This document shows, in pieces, positions 27,396 through 36,076 of a stretch of DNA of 64,000 bases (position 1 is the stretch's first letter; the number at the start of each line of letters is the position of its first letter). The stretch comes from Terrimonas rubra (GTDB lineage: Bacteria > Bacteroidota > Bacteroidia > Chitinophagales > Chitinophagaceae). The stretch is taken from NCBI RefSeq assembly GCF_042686025.1, contig NZ_JBHUOZ010000003.1:1488001-1552000 (forward strand), read 5' to 3'. Below the pieces are notes generated by a model. That model was given only the letters and a program-made list of their open reading frames with translations, did not search any database and was not told the origin of the DNA. The position numbers and the translations under genes were made by a program.

Positions 27396-28196
27396 CTAGC
27401 GGAAATTTTTTCTATAGGTTTCTTCGCCTTCTTTATACATAGTAATACCCGTTAAACGTTGCCGGGCATCATACTGTTTCCACTCCTTCGTTTTTTTACC
27501 ATGTTTATACATACCCGTATTAATGGTTTGTGTAACCGCATCACGTTCCAGCCAGAGTCCGTCACGCAGGCCATCTTTATAATAACCGGAGTCGGTCACT
27601 ACACCATTCTCGTTTAAATTCATATACAGGCCATGATACAGGCATTCATTATAAACCGATGCATAACCGACATCCGCTGTTACATTGTATAAAGCTTTAA
27701 CCTTGTAATCTTTACTTTTAATGGCCGTTTCTTTGGTTTGTAAATGTTGCCAGGCCGCATTCTTATTTTGTTTGGCCATACGTGATAGGGTATAGGTAGG
27801 ATGTTTGATCTGCTTGGTTATTTCATCTGTTACCCTGTGGTATTTGGTGGTTGAAAAAGTACGTACCATGCGCAGGTTGCCGGCTTTGTCCCAGTGTTTC
27901 CATTCACCCTCGGGAATACCATGTTTAAAATAACCCGAATCACATTTTACCCCATTGGCGTACTGACTGTACCAGCTGTGATGCAGTTTGCCATTTTTAA
28001 AATGGGCATTGAATAAAATATGATTATCGGCTTCGTCATGGTGCTCTACTACATTCACCAGGTTATTATTGGCAGCGGGAGTAAGCAATTTTTCAAAACG
28101 TTCGGGGTAAGCGGTATAATCCACGGCATCATTTTGCGCAAAAACTACAACAGAAGAAAGAACACCAAGTAAAGCAAGCGTAAAGTTGTATTTCAT
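27396..28196 (-). CDS. YwqK/MORN-repeat-like secreted protein
   Basis: 266 aa from the ATG at 28196; an in-frame ATG at 28238 would add 14 residues in front of a clean signal peptide (MKYNFTLALLGVLSSVVVFA). Repeats such as SGYFKHGIPEGEWKHWDKAG, SGYYKDGLRDGLWLERD and GMYKHGKKTKEWKQYD are of the YwqK (MORN-related) type. Family members in the YwqK group are often annotated as toxin-antitoxin antitoxins, but no toxin gene is adjacent and the protein is exported, so that name should not be taken as function. Confidence 0.82.
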   Translation of the reverse strand: MKYNFTLALLGVLSSVVVFAQNDAVDYTAYPERFEKLLTPAANNNLVNVVEHHDEADNHILFNAHFKNGKLHHSWYSQYANGVKCDSGYFKHGIPEGEWKHWDKAGNLRMVRTFSTTKYHRVTDEITKQIKHPTYTLSRMAKQNKNAAWQHLQTKETAIKSKDYKVKALYNVTADVGYASVYNECLYHGLYMNLNENGVVTDSGYYKDGLRDGLWLERDAVTQTINTGMYKHGKKTKEWKQYDARQRLTGITMYKEGEETYRKNFR

Positions 28197-28412
28197 CACG
28201 GGCCATTTTGTGGTTAACAAACATCGTTGGAGCCACAAAATTACAACTTATAAACATTCAAATAACCAGGCTATTTATGCAATACATTCAGTGCAAACGA
28301 TTTACACATATATTAAATATATTAATATGTTTATTTTGGTCTTATAAGAGTTAAAAACAGGCCAGGCATGCTTACTAACGCTCATTTTTTTCCCTCTAAC
28401 CTTCATAAAACA

Positions 28413-28440
28413 ATAAATGCTCCCATCCGGGAGCATTTAT
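28413..28440. terminator. Terminator downstream of the porin gene
   Basis: A 12-bp perfect stem (28413-28424 with 28429-28440, loop atcc). It lies 18 bases beyond the porin stop on the minus strand, followed by T's in that direction. Confidence 0.82.
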
Positions 28441-28457
28441 ACAATAAAAAATATTTA

Positions 28458-29531
28458 CTAAAAGGAGTAAACTGCAGCAAATAAAAAGTTAGCAGCCGTT
28501 TTGGTGGCGGTGCCATCGCTTTTTACAAACAGGTAATCCTTGCTGGCATTATCAACCCGGAATTCGGGAATAAAGGTCAGTCCACCCACTTTAAAGTTAG
28601 CCGACAGGGTAGTGGCGAAAATAGTACCGCCATCTGTACCACTATACACTTTTAAGCCGTTCTCATCATTAAAGTATTCGCCACGTAAGGTAAGACCAAA
28701 CCAGGGTTTAGGATCCACGTTCAGGTATAAGGCCGAACCCCACCAGGTTTTGGAAGATGTTTTCTTGGCGCCATCCCAGCCGTTTACACCGGTAACCGTA
28801 CCATTATAACCAATACTGAATTTGTCGCTGATCTTAGCCGTTACCACCGCATCTACCTGGTGACTAATGGTTGTATCCGGCGCTTTACCGCCAACATAAT
28901 TTACATACAGCGATATATTATCATTGGCCTGCAGGCTATACTGTGCCAAAGTAAATTTGCGGTTAATGGCATCGTCGGGTACCACACGGTAATCGGTGGC
29001 ATTGGCAATACCCAGCATAAAACCATGTTTACCCTTGGTAATATTGGCTTTTACACCGGTATGTCCGAAAGGACCATTACTGAACATATAAGATGTGCTG
29101 TAGTTACGGTTGGCCTGCGGGTCAAGTACTTCATAACCCACATGTGTACCCCAGGTACCTACCAAAAAACTGATCCAGTCGGCTGGTGCATAAGAGATAT
29201 AGGCCTGCTTGATAGCCTGTGTAATACCATCATCGGTATAGGCAAAATCTTTTGCACGCGGGCCAAAACCAAGGTCCAGTACAGCATTTACTTTACCCAT
29301 GGTATAATCGAATTTTACACTGGCCATACCCAATGCAAACGTATTGTGTGTTGGCGTAAAGCTGGTATAGTTATTCGCTTTGGTTTTTGCAAAATCGTAC
29401 CGGTAATAAGCGTCGGCAGAACCGCTGATACTGAGGGGAGAAGTTTTTTCTTCGGTTGTTGTAGAATCCTGTGCAAAAGCAGGTAGAATAAGCAGGTGCA
29501 AAGCACATGCTAACAGATTTTTTCTTAACAT
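28458..29531 (-). CDS. Outer-membrane porin of the BBP2 (OmpL-like) type
   Basis: 357 aa with a signal peptide (MLRKNLLACALHLLILPAFA). Alternating polar/aromatic strands and the final residue Phe (AAVYSF) point to an outer-membrane beta-barrel. SISGSADAYYRYDF and PKPWFGLTLRGEYFND are typical of the putative beta-barrel porin-2 family. Genes of this family commonly sit beside amt in Bacteroidota, which suggests it admits ammonium or related solutes across the outer membrane. It lies 265 bases downstream of amt with a structured gap between them. Confidence 0.88.
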   Translation of the reverse strand: MLRKNLLACALHLLILPAFAQDSTTTEEKTSPLSISGSADAYYRYDFAKTKANNYTSFTPTHNTFALGMASVKFDYTMGKVNAVLDLGFGPRAKDFAYTDDGITQAIKQAYISYAPADWISFLVGTWGTHVGYEVLDPQANRNYSTSYMFSNGPFGHTGVKANITKGKHGFMLGIANATDYRVVPDDAINRKFTLAQYSLQANDNISLYVNYVGGKAPDTTISHQVDAVVTAKISDKFSIGYNGTVTGVNGWDGAKKTSSKTWWGSALYLNVDPKPWFGLTLRGEYFNDENGLKVYSGTDGGTIFATTLSANFKVGGLTFIPEFRVDNASKDYLFVKSDGTATKTAANFLFAAVYSF

Positions 29532-29559
29532 TGTAAAACTTTTTTTCTTTTAAAAGTGA

Positions 29560-29602
29560 GGTACAGTGCGGTCTTGTTCCAGAAGACCGGGAACACTGTA
29601 CC
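29560..29602 (-). promoter_or_regulatory. Large hairpin upstream of the porin gene
   Basis: Arms ggtacagtg (29560-29568) and cactgtacc (29594-29602) pair perfectly. Inside, cggtctt pairs with aagaccg. On the plus strand it runs into six T's; for the porin transcript (minus strand) it lies about 30 bases before the start codon. It could attenuate or stabilise the porin mRNA. Confidence 0.55.
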
Positions 29603-29702
29603 TTTTTTGTTTGTGTGTGTCCGTGAGCAAACAGTTGTTGCAAAAAAGATGGTCGGAATATCCCGGTAAGGGTATGTTGTTCCAGAACATACGGGTCCCG
29701 TT

Positions 29703-29761
29703 CGGGCCGGCAGGCAAAGCGTAACAACTACGGGGGTATGTATTACACTTTGCCGGGCCCG
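29703..29761. promoter_or_regulatory. Long imperfect palindrome downstream of amt
   Basis: ggcaaagcgtaa (29713-29724) pairs with ttacactttgcc (29743-29754), one mismatch, and flanking cgggcc/gggcccg extends the stem. It sits 36 bases after the amt stop. It may terminate most amt transcripts before the porin gene. Confidence 0.6.
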
Positions 29762-29796
29762 CGAATATTTCCGCAATAATGATGGATAGGTAAGTA

Positions 29797-31203
29797 CTAT
29801 ACTTCTTCCAGTACTTCGGCTTCTTTCTGTAACAATTCCGGTGGAATAGTGCCGTTTACCAGTAAAGTACCCTGTACATATTTTTCGTTATGCTGTGATG
29901 CATCCAGTCCGGCAGCTTCTTCCTCGCTGCTAACACGCATAGGTAATATGAAGTTGATGATTTTAAATAAGATGAACGATACAGTGAAACTATAAGCTAC
30001 GGCCACCAGCATACCTACCAGCTGGATAGGGAACTGGGTTTTGAACAGTGCTGTTTCACCTGGTGTAACCATGCTGAACACACCGGTTAACAACATACCG
30101 GTAATACCGCCCAAGCCGTGACAGGCAAATACATCCAGGGGATCGTCCAGCTTGGTTTTATGTTTTAAGAACTCAGCAACATAGTTGGAAATGATAGCAG
30201 CTGCAAAGCCAATAAAGATGGCCTGTGGTACACCTACAAAACCGGCAGCCGGTGTAATGGCTACCAGGCCAACTACTGCACCGATACAGAAACCCAGTAC
30301 AGAAGGTTTTTTACCCCTGATCACATCAAAGAACATCCAGGCCAGGCCTGCCGCACCGGCAGCTGTATTGGTAGTGGCAAATGCATATACGGCCAGCGGT
30401 GTGGCACCTACTGCACTACCGGCATTAAAGCCGAACCAGCCAAACCAAAGTAAGCCGGTACCAATTAATACATAAGGGATATTGGCGGGAGCAGTAACCG
30501 TGCTTTTGCGTGCTTTTAAAACAATGGCACCGGCCAAAGCGGCCATACCTGCAGAAATATGCACAACAGTACCGCCGGCAAAATCCTGAACGCCCCATTT
30601 AAACATCAGTCCTTCCGGGTGCCAGGCCATATGCGCTAATGGAGCATATACCAGTACGCCAAATAATACAATGAATAAAGTGTAAGAGCTGAAACGGATA
30701 CGCTCGGCCACCGCACCTACTACCAGGCCGGGAGTAATGATAGCGAACATTAACTGGAAGAAAGCAAACAAAGGCAGCGGCACAGTTGATGCCGCACTCC
30801 AGGGGGCACCGTTCATTACATCTTTAAAGAAGAAGAAGGTGGAAGGATTACCAATAAAACCACCTATTGACTCACCAAAACAAAGACTAAACAAAACCAC
30901 TATCCACAGTACACTGATAATACCGGCGGATACCGTGCTCTTGATCATGGTAGAAAGAACGTTCTTACGACCCACCATACCGCCGTAAAAAAAGGCCAGG
31001 GCAGGGGTCATTAAAAATACAAAGGCACATGAAGCAAGCATCCAGGCAATATCGCCGCTGTCGTAGGTATAAACCGGGGTACCATCGGCGTTGGTTACAG
31101 TAGAAGGGTCGAAAGCACTACCCGGTGTAACGAACAGTGCAAAAATGGCCACTGCCGTTAAAACCAGGAAAGGCGCCACTTGTTTAGCAGTTAGTTTTGC
31201 CAT
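29797..31203 (-). CDS. amt: Ammonium transporter
   Basis: 468 aa. About eleven membrane helices follow an N-terminal segment. The Amt signatures DIAWMLASCAFVFLMTPALAFFYGG, FAGGTVVHISAG (first pore His) and FACHGLGGITGML (second His) are present. It imports NH4+/NH3 across the inner membrane. The downstream gene is a BBP2 porin. No P-II (glnK) gene is adjacent. The upstream region is very AT-rich and I see no clear NtrC or sigma-54 site. Confidence 0.97.
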   Translation of the reverse strand: MAKLTAKQVAPFLVLTAVAIFALFVTPGSAFDPSTVTNADGTPVYTYDSGDIAWMLASCAFVFLMTPALAFFYGGMVGRKNVLSTMIKSTVSAGIISVLWIVVLFSLCFGESIGGFIGNPSTFFFFKDVMNGAPWSAASTVPLPLFAFFQLMFAIITPGLVVGAVAERIRFSSYTLFIVLFGVLVYAPLAHMAWHPEGLMFKWGVQDFAGGTVVHISAGMAALAGAIVLKARKSTVTAPANIPYVLIGTGLLWFGWFGFNAGSAVGATPLAVYAFATTNTAAGAAGLAWMFFDVIRGKKPSVLGFCIGAVVGLVAITPAAGFVGVPQAIFIGFAAAIISNYVAEFLKHKTKLDDPLDVFACHGLGGITGMLLTGVFSMVTPGETALFKTQFPIQLVGMLVAVAYSFTVSFILFKIINFILPMRVSSEEEAAGLDASQHNEKYVQGTLLVNGTIPPELLQKEAEVLEEV

Positions 31204-31500
31204 AGTTCAATAAATAGTTTAAATAAATAAATAATATTTTGATAACATATTAAAACTATATTAAAAATCAAATAACATGTGTTAGTTTATAGAATTATTT
31301 AAATTTTAATAGCAAAATTGTATCTATTTTGCCAATATTATTAACATTATTAATTTATATAATGTATAATAAATTGGTAAATTAATATCAACCAATTGTT
31401 TTTTCCAATTTCGGATGGTTTAGGGTGTTGATAATTTTTAAAACAGGGTTTAGAAATGATGATGATGCAGCTTTTTGCAGACATAAGTAGAGAATTAAAG
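31204..31500. other. AT-rich gene-free stretch upstream of amt
   Basis: Very AT-rich (31204-31450) with no ORF. It must contain the amt promoter on the minus strand. No -7 consensus stands out. Confidence 0.5.
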
Positions 31501-32430
31501 GAGTAGGTTATAGCGTTAGTTGGAGTGGTTGTTAGTCTGTGTTTTGATCATCGCATGCTATTTTGCCGTGGCACAGCACAGTAAGGTGGTAAAAATATGC
31601 GACCCCGCCGGGGTCGAAAGATCGTTTCTCTTCTCCGGTTATGAATATGTGATGCCAGCGGCATCAGTTGTATTTTACTAATAGCAGTGGCAAAAGAGTT
31701 GATCGCAGCGTTGTAATTTAATCCCCTATGAACCTCTGTGTAAACCCTCCGTGTAACTCAGTGGTAATAAATAAACACCCTTCATAAACCACAGAGGTAA
31801 AGGAGTTGATCACGGAGTTACACAGAGCTTTTGTTAATCGAGGTTTTGGTATCGCATTCTGTTCTGCATTAGCGCAAACCTGTATTGGGGTAAAAACATG
31901 CGGCCCACTCCGGGGTCGAAAAGTTGTTTTAGTTCTCTTGTTATAAATATGTGATGCCGCTGGCATCAGGTGCCCTTTATAAATAACTGTGGCAAAAGAG
32001 TTGATTACAGCGTGGTAATTTATTACCCTGTGAACCTCTGTGTAAAACCTCCGTGTAACTCAGTGGTAATAAATCCCCCTTAATAAACCACAGAGGTAAA
32101 GGAGTTGGTCACAGAGTTACACAGAGCTTTTGTTAATCGAGGTTTTAGTTATCGCATTCTGTTCTACATTAAGCAAACCTGTATTGGGGTAAAAATATGC
32201 GACCCACTCCGGGGTCGAAAAGTTGTTTTGGTTCTCTTGTTATAAATAGGTGGTGCCGCTGGCATCAGGTGCCCTTTATAAATAGCTGTGGCAAAAGAAG
32301 TGATCACAATGTTTTGTTTTATTACCCTGTGAACCTCTGTGTAGTCCCTCCGTGAAACTCAGTGGTAATAAATAAACACCCTTAATAAACCACATCGTTA
32401 AAGGAGTTGGTCACGGCGTTTCACAGAGGT
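31500..32430. repeat. Tandem array of ~300-bp non-coding units
   Basis: About three units with period 302 and 299 bases. Landmarks recur in register: ggggtcg at 31610, 31912 and 32211; aacctctgtg at 31731, 32033 and 32332. A degenerate part-unit precedes them from about 31500. Each unit carries three palindromes: a GACCCC/GGGGTC hairpin (perfect in unit 1), tgatgcc/ggcatca, and a long inverted repeat with arms ctctgtgtaa...ccgtg and cacggagttacacagag (31734-31753 with 31811-31827). Short ORFs inside change between units and are not conserved, so it is non-coding. Confidence 0.88.
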
Positions 32431-32824
32431 TTTTGCTTTTTAACGCTGTGGCCCACTGGTAACGCTATAATAGAAAATAATCCATTCGTATAATTATCCC
32501 GTAGGAATAACAGGTTAATAGCCCTGATCCGCCACAAGGTACATCGACCTCAGGGGGTCGCATATAAAAATTATTGGTTCTTGTCAAGTAATAATCCTAT
32601 CACAGCCTATTCTCCATTCAATAAAACCAAAACAGTTGCTGTTTGCACCAAAGCCCAAAGGCTGCCCCGCTTAGGCGGAAATACTGGCGGCCTTATAGCC
32701 GGCAGATTGCAGCCGGGCGGGGAACTACTGCTGAATAAAGTACCTGCAGCCGACAGCCCCAAAAACACTATATCATTATGTAACGATAGCTACAGTTTGC
32801 TAAAAAATTAATTGTATTAGCCCT
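32431..32824. other. Gene-free stretch upstream of pyrE
   Basis: Contains a further degraded palindrome near 32542 (tcgacctcagggggtcg) like those of the tandem array. A 76-codon frame at 32581-32811 starts with a rare TTG and looks random. I find no other feature. Confidence 0.5.
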
Positions 32825-32832
32825 TACCTTTG
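32825..32832 (+). promoter_or_regulatory. -7 element of pyrE
   Basis: TACCTTTG fits TAnnTTTG exactly and ends only four bases before the pyrE ATG at 32837. If it is the promoter, transcription would begin at or within a few bases of the start codon. TTTG at 32796-32799 lies upstream, but at a longer than usual 25-base spacing. Confidence 0.6.
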
Positions 32833-32836
32833 CGCC

Positions 32837-33469
32837 ATGAATGATGCAACCATAGTAGCCGGTAAATTATTAGATGTACAGGCCGTTAAGTTAAGTCCCA
32901 ATGCGCCCTTTACCTGGGCCAGCGGCTGGAAAAGTCCCATTTATTGCGATAACCGTAAAGTATTATCCTTTCCTTATGTAAGGGATTATGTAAAATCGGA
33001 ACTGTGCAACGTGATCTTTGAAAAATTCCCCGAAGCCGATGTACTGGCAGGTGTGGCCACAGCCGGCATTGCCTGGGGCGCTATGGCTGCCGACCAGTTG
33101 AAATTGCCTTATGTATATGTACGTCCCAAACCAAAGGAGCACGGACTGGGCAACCAGATAGAGGGATCCCTGCAGCCCGGTCAAAAGGTGATCGTGGTGG
33201 AAGACCTGATATCTACCGGCAAGAGCAGCCTGCAGGTGGTGGATGTTTTAAAGAATGCCGGTGTGGAAGTAGTGGGCATGGTATCTATATTTACCTACCA
33301 GTTTCCGCAGGCGGCTGAGGCTTTTGAAAAAGCCGGTGTGCCTTACCACAGCCTGACCGATTACCCTACATTAATCAGCCTGGCGCTGGAGCGTAATATT
33401 GTATCGGCAGGTGATGAAGCCGAATTGCTAAAATGGCGTGAAAACCCGGCAGCCTGGAAGGCAGAATAA
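32837..33469 (+). CDS. pyrE: Orotate phosphoribosyltransferase
   Basis: 210 aa type I PRTase. VVVEDLISTGKSS at about 118-130 is the PRPP-binding motif, WASGWKSPIYCDNR the orotate-binding loop region and RPKPKEHGLGNQIEG the flexible catalytic loop. It joins orotate and PRPP to form OMP in pyrimidine synthesis. It lies 26 bases before the HMA-protein gene in the same direction, so both may share a transcript. Confidence 0.96.
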   Translation: MNDATIVAGKLLDVQAVKLSPNAPFTWASGWKSPIYCDNRKVLSFPYVRDYVKSELCNVIFEKFPEADVLAGVATAGIAWGAMAADQLKLPYVYVRPKPKEHGLGNQIEGSLQPGQKVIVVEDLISTGKSSLQVVDVLKNAGVEVVGMVSIFTYQFPQAAEAFEKAGVPYHSLTDYPTLISLALERNIVSAGDEAELLKWRENPAAWKAE

Positions 33470-33495
33470 TTTTTAATGATTATCTTACCCTCATT

Positions 33496-33903
33496 ATGCG
33501 TAATTTATTATTTACCCTTATGGCCGTTATCGGCATCTGCTTTACCGCCGGGGCCCAGACCAAGGCGCAGCTGACAGCTAATATCAGTACCCCCGATGTG
33601 GCCTGTGCCGCCTGCGAAACCCGTATTACCAGTATGCTGAAAAGGTATGATGGCGTATTAGCTGTAAAAGTGTATTACAAACGTGGCATTACCCAGGTAA
33701 AATATTTAACCGACCGGGTAAATATTGAGACCATTAAAACTGCCATAGCCAATGCCGGTTATGATGCGGATAATGTGACCAAAAATGAGGATGCCTATAA
33801 ACGCTTACCCAAAACCTGTAAAAAGTTTGAGGACGGAGGCGGTCATCCCAAACCCAGGCCCAAAGCTGAAACGCCTGTGGCCGATTCGGTAGCGGTAAAT
33901 TAA
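33496..33903 (+). CDS. Secreted heavy-metal-associated (HMA) domain protein
   Basis: 135 aa with a signal peptide (MRNLLFTLMAVIGICFTAGA). One ferredoxin-like HMA domain at about 28-98 carries the CxxC metal site Cys37-Cys40 (DVACAACETR). A charged, Pro-rich tail follows. It probably binds Cu or another soft metal in the periplasm, but no copper transporter is adjacent. It could be co-transcribed with pyrE; there is no functional link. Confidence 0.85.
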   Translation: MRNLLFTLMAVIGICFTAGAQTKAQLTANISTPDVACAACETRITSMLKRYDGVLAVKVYYKRGITQVKYLTDRVNIETIKTAIANAGYDADNVTKNEDAYKRLPKTCKKFEDGGGHPKPRPKAETPVADSVAVN

Positions 33904-33935
33904 AAAGTAAAAGATTGTTGAATAAAAGCCTGGAC

Positions 33936-34715
33936 CTAGTTCAGGCTTTCTGCTATCAGTTCGGCAATGTCCAGCACTTTAACCGAGTCTTCTTTTTCGG
34001 CAAGTTTAACCCCATCGGTCATCATGGTATTGCAGAACGGACAGGCCGATGCAATAACGGCAGCCTGGGTACCGATGGCTTCGCGGCTGCGGTCAATATT
34101 CACCCGCACATCGCCTTTTTCTTCTTCCTTGAACATTTGTGCCCCGCCGGCGCCACAACATAAACCCTTGCTGCGGCAGCGTTTCATTTCTACCAGCTCG
34201 GCATCCAGGGCTTCCAGCACTTTACGCGGCGCTTCATAAATATCATTGGCACGGCCTAAATAACAGCTATCGTGGAAGGTGATCTTTTTACCTTTAAACG
34301 CACCACCGTCTTTCAGCTGAACCTTGCCGTTATCAATTAACTGCTGTAAAAAAGTAGCATGATGAATAACTTCGTAAGTACCGCCCAGCTCGGGATATTC
34401 GTTCTTAAATGTGTTGAAGCAATGGGGGCAGGTGGTCACAATTTTCTTTACCCCGTAGTTGTTTAATACCTGTATGTTCTGGTAGGCCATCATCTGGAAC
34501 ATGAACTCGTTACCGGCACGGCGTACAGGATCGCCGGTGCACATTTCTTCCTTTCCTAAAATGGCATAATTTACACCTACCTTATTTAAAATAGTCACAA
34601 AAGCTTTGGTGATCTTTTGGGCCCGCTGGTCAAAACTTCCTGCACATCCCACCCAAAAAAGTACATCCGGATTTTCGCCTGCCGCAAATTTTTCTGCCAT
34701 TATAGGTACCTGCAT
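33936..34715 (-). CDS. CCG-domain (Fe-S) protein, heterodisulfide reductase-like
   Basis: 259 aa with two cysteine-rich CCG domains. VGCAGSFD and TCPHCFNTF belong to the first, HDSCYLGR, CCGAGGAQMF and ACPFCNTMM to the second. This fold (HdrB, LutA, GlpC-type) binds an Fe-S cluster and passes electrons. In Bacteroidota such a gene often follows a 4Fe-4S dicluster/electron-transport gene, but here the partner is absent, so the gene stands alone. MntR/Fur-like sites were not seen. A TAGTTTTG promoter element lies just upstream. Confidence 0.9.
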   Translation of the reverse strand: MQVPIMAEKFAAGENPDVLFWVGCAGSFDQRAQKITKAFVTILNKVGVNYAILGKEEMCTGDPVRRAGNEFMFQMMAYQNIQVLNNYGVKKIVTTCPHCFNTFKNEYPELGGTYEVIHHATFLQQLIDNGKVQLKDGGAFKGKKITFHDSCYLGRANDIYEAPRKVLEALDAELVEMKRCRSKGLCCGAGGAQMFKEEEKGDVRVNIDRSREAIGTQAAVIASACPFCNTMMTDGVKLAEKEDSVKVLDIAELIAESLN

Positions 34716-34729
34716 AAAAGAAATTTGCT

Positions 34730-34737
34730 CAAAACTA
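34730..34737 (-). promoter_or_regulatory. -7 element of the CCG protein gene
   Basis: Minus-strand TAGTTTTG fits TAnnTTTG and lies 14 bases before the start codon at 34715. The -33 partner was not resolved. Confidence 0.5.
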
Positions 34738-34840
34738 AACTAAAATGATTTATTCCTGCACAAGTGCATAGCCTTTCCTTTATTTTTGTTGCTTGTGTAA
34801 TGGTATAAAGTGTAGGATACCAGCTGCAGATCCCCGTGGC

Positions 34841-34880
34841 ATCGTTCCTTGCGACGCTCCGTTCAACTGCATATCGCTGG
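34841..34880 (+). repeat. Dispersed short intergenic element, copy 2
   Basis: The element reads atcgttccttgcgacgctcc followed by gttcaactgcatatcgctgg. It is the most consensus-like copy and sits in the gap between the CCG-protein and ATP-grasp genes, which are divergent. Confidence 0.75.
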
Positions 34881-34948
34881 GCATCTTACCGGTTACCGTA
34901 CCTGGTTATAAACGTTAGGCGTTTATATTTTTATTTTACAACAGCAGC

Positions 34949-35989
34949 ATGGCAATAAAAAAGTTTTTTCAACGACTGTTTAACTGGGAACTGTGGAATT
35001 TTTATGTGTTGTATGCACCCATTGCGCCGGTATGGCTATGGTATTGCCTGCGCAGCCGGTCCTTATGGTTCTTTACTCCCTCTAACCCCACTATTACCTT
35101 TGGCGGCTTTGAAGGCGAGGGCAAAAAAGAAATGTACGACCAGTTACCCCAAAGCCTTGTTCCCCGCACTATTTATATATTGAACACTTTATCCTTTACG
35201 CAAGTACTGGAAAAAATAAAAGCGGCCGGCTTTACTTATCCCTTTATTGTAAAACCCGATGTAGGCATGAAGGGTATCCTGTTCCGCAAAATTGACAGCG
35301 AAGAACAACTGGCCAAATACCATGAGCGTATACCGGTGGAGTATATTGTGCAGGACCTTATTGAACTGCCGGTGGAAGTGAGTGTATTTTACTACCGTTA
35401 TCCCTGGGAACAAAAAGGAACGGTAAGCGGTTTTATTCACAAGGAATTATTACATGTGACCGGTGACGGCCATTCCACTTTACAGGAACTGGTAACAAAC
35501 CATAGCCGGGCCAGGTTCAGGATGGAGGAAATGCAGCACCGCCATGGTCACCGTTTTGACAGGGTGATCCCGAAGGGAGAGGTATTTTACTTGTCCTATG
35601 CCGGCAACCATAACCGCGGGGCCCAGTTCACCAACCTGCACAACGAGATCAATGCCCGCATGCATGAAGTGTTTGATGCATTGAGTCATCATACCACTTT
35701 TTATTATGGCCGCTATGATATCAAGACAGGCTCCATAGAGGAACTGAAAGATGGTAAGAACTTCCAGATCATTGAATTTAACGGCTGCGGCGCCGAGCCT
35801 AACCATATTTACGATTGCGGCATGAGCATCTGGAAAGCCTATGGCACTATTTTACAGCACTGGAAAGCCCTGTATAAAATAAGCAGGTATAATAACGATC
35901 ATGGTACGCCATACTGGTCGTATAAAAAAGGCAAGAACTTTTTAAAAGAAGCCCGCAGGCATTTTAAAGTGCTGGAACAGTATGATTAA
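34949..35989 (+). CDS. ATP-grasp domain protein (D-alanine-D-alanine ligase-like fold)
   Basis: 346 aa. After a hydrophobic, possibly membrane-associated N-terminus (about 10-45), FIVKPDVGMKGILF starts an ATP-grasp fold. VQDLIELPVEVSVFYYRYP and FQIIEFNGCGAEPNHIYD hold the acidic Mg-binding residues (E and N). ATP-grasp enzymes join a carboxylate to an amine or thiol. The N-terminus and overall layout do not match Ddl, so its substrate is unknown. It is a common Chitinophagaceae gene; the specific role is not established. Confidence 0.8.
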   Translation: MAIKKFFQRLFNWELWNFYVLYAPIAPVWLWYCLRSRSLWFFTPSNPTITFGGFEGEGKKEMYDQLPQSLVPRTIYILNTLSFTQVLEKIKAAGFTYPFIVKPDVGMKGILFRKIDSEEQLAKYHERIPVEYIVQDLIELPVEVSVFYYRYPWEQKGTVSGFIHKELLHVTGDGHSTLQELVTNHSRARFRMEEMQHRHGHRFDRVIPKGEVFYLSYAGNHNRGAQFTNLHNEINARMHEVFDALSHHTTFYYGRYDIKTGSIEELKDGKNFQIIEFNGCGAEPNHIYDCGMSIWKAYGTILQHWKALYKISRYNNDHGTPYWSYKKGKNFLKEARRHFKVLEQYD

Positions 35990-36076
35990 TAATTAGCTAA
36001 TTTGATAATTTGGTGATGTGCAGATGTAAGATTACTATTAACCATGAACTATTAACTTTTAACGAAGAAAGGAGTA

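Noticed and set aside
27396..28196. Toxin-antitoxin locus (YwqK antitoxin name)
   Set aside because: No toxin gene is adjacent and the protein has a signal peptide, so the family name is not evidence for this role.
31204..31450. Sigma-54 promoter for amt
   Set aside because: No GG-N10-GC pair is present in the AT-rich upstream sequence on the amt strand.
31718..31966. 82-codon minus-strand frame inside the 300-bp array
   Set aside because: It is made of repeat text and is not kept open in the next unit.
31500..32430. CRISPR array
   Set aside because: Units are about 300 bases with no short direct repeats separated by unique spacers.
32581..32811. A 76-codon frame upstream of pyrE
   Set aside because: It starts with TTG, has no recognisable domain, low-complexity Gly/Leu stretches, and lies next to a pyrE promoter. 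Looks like a chance frame.
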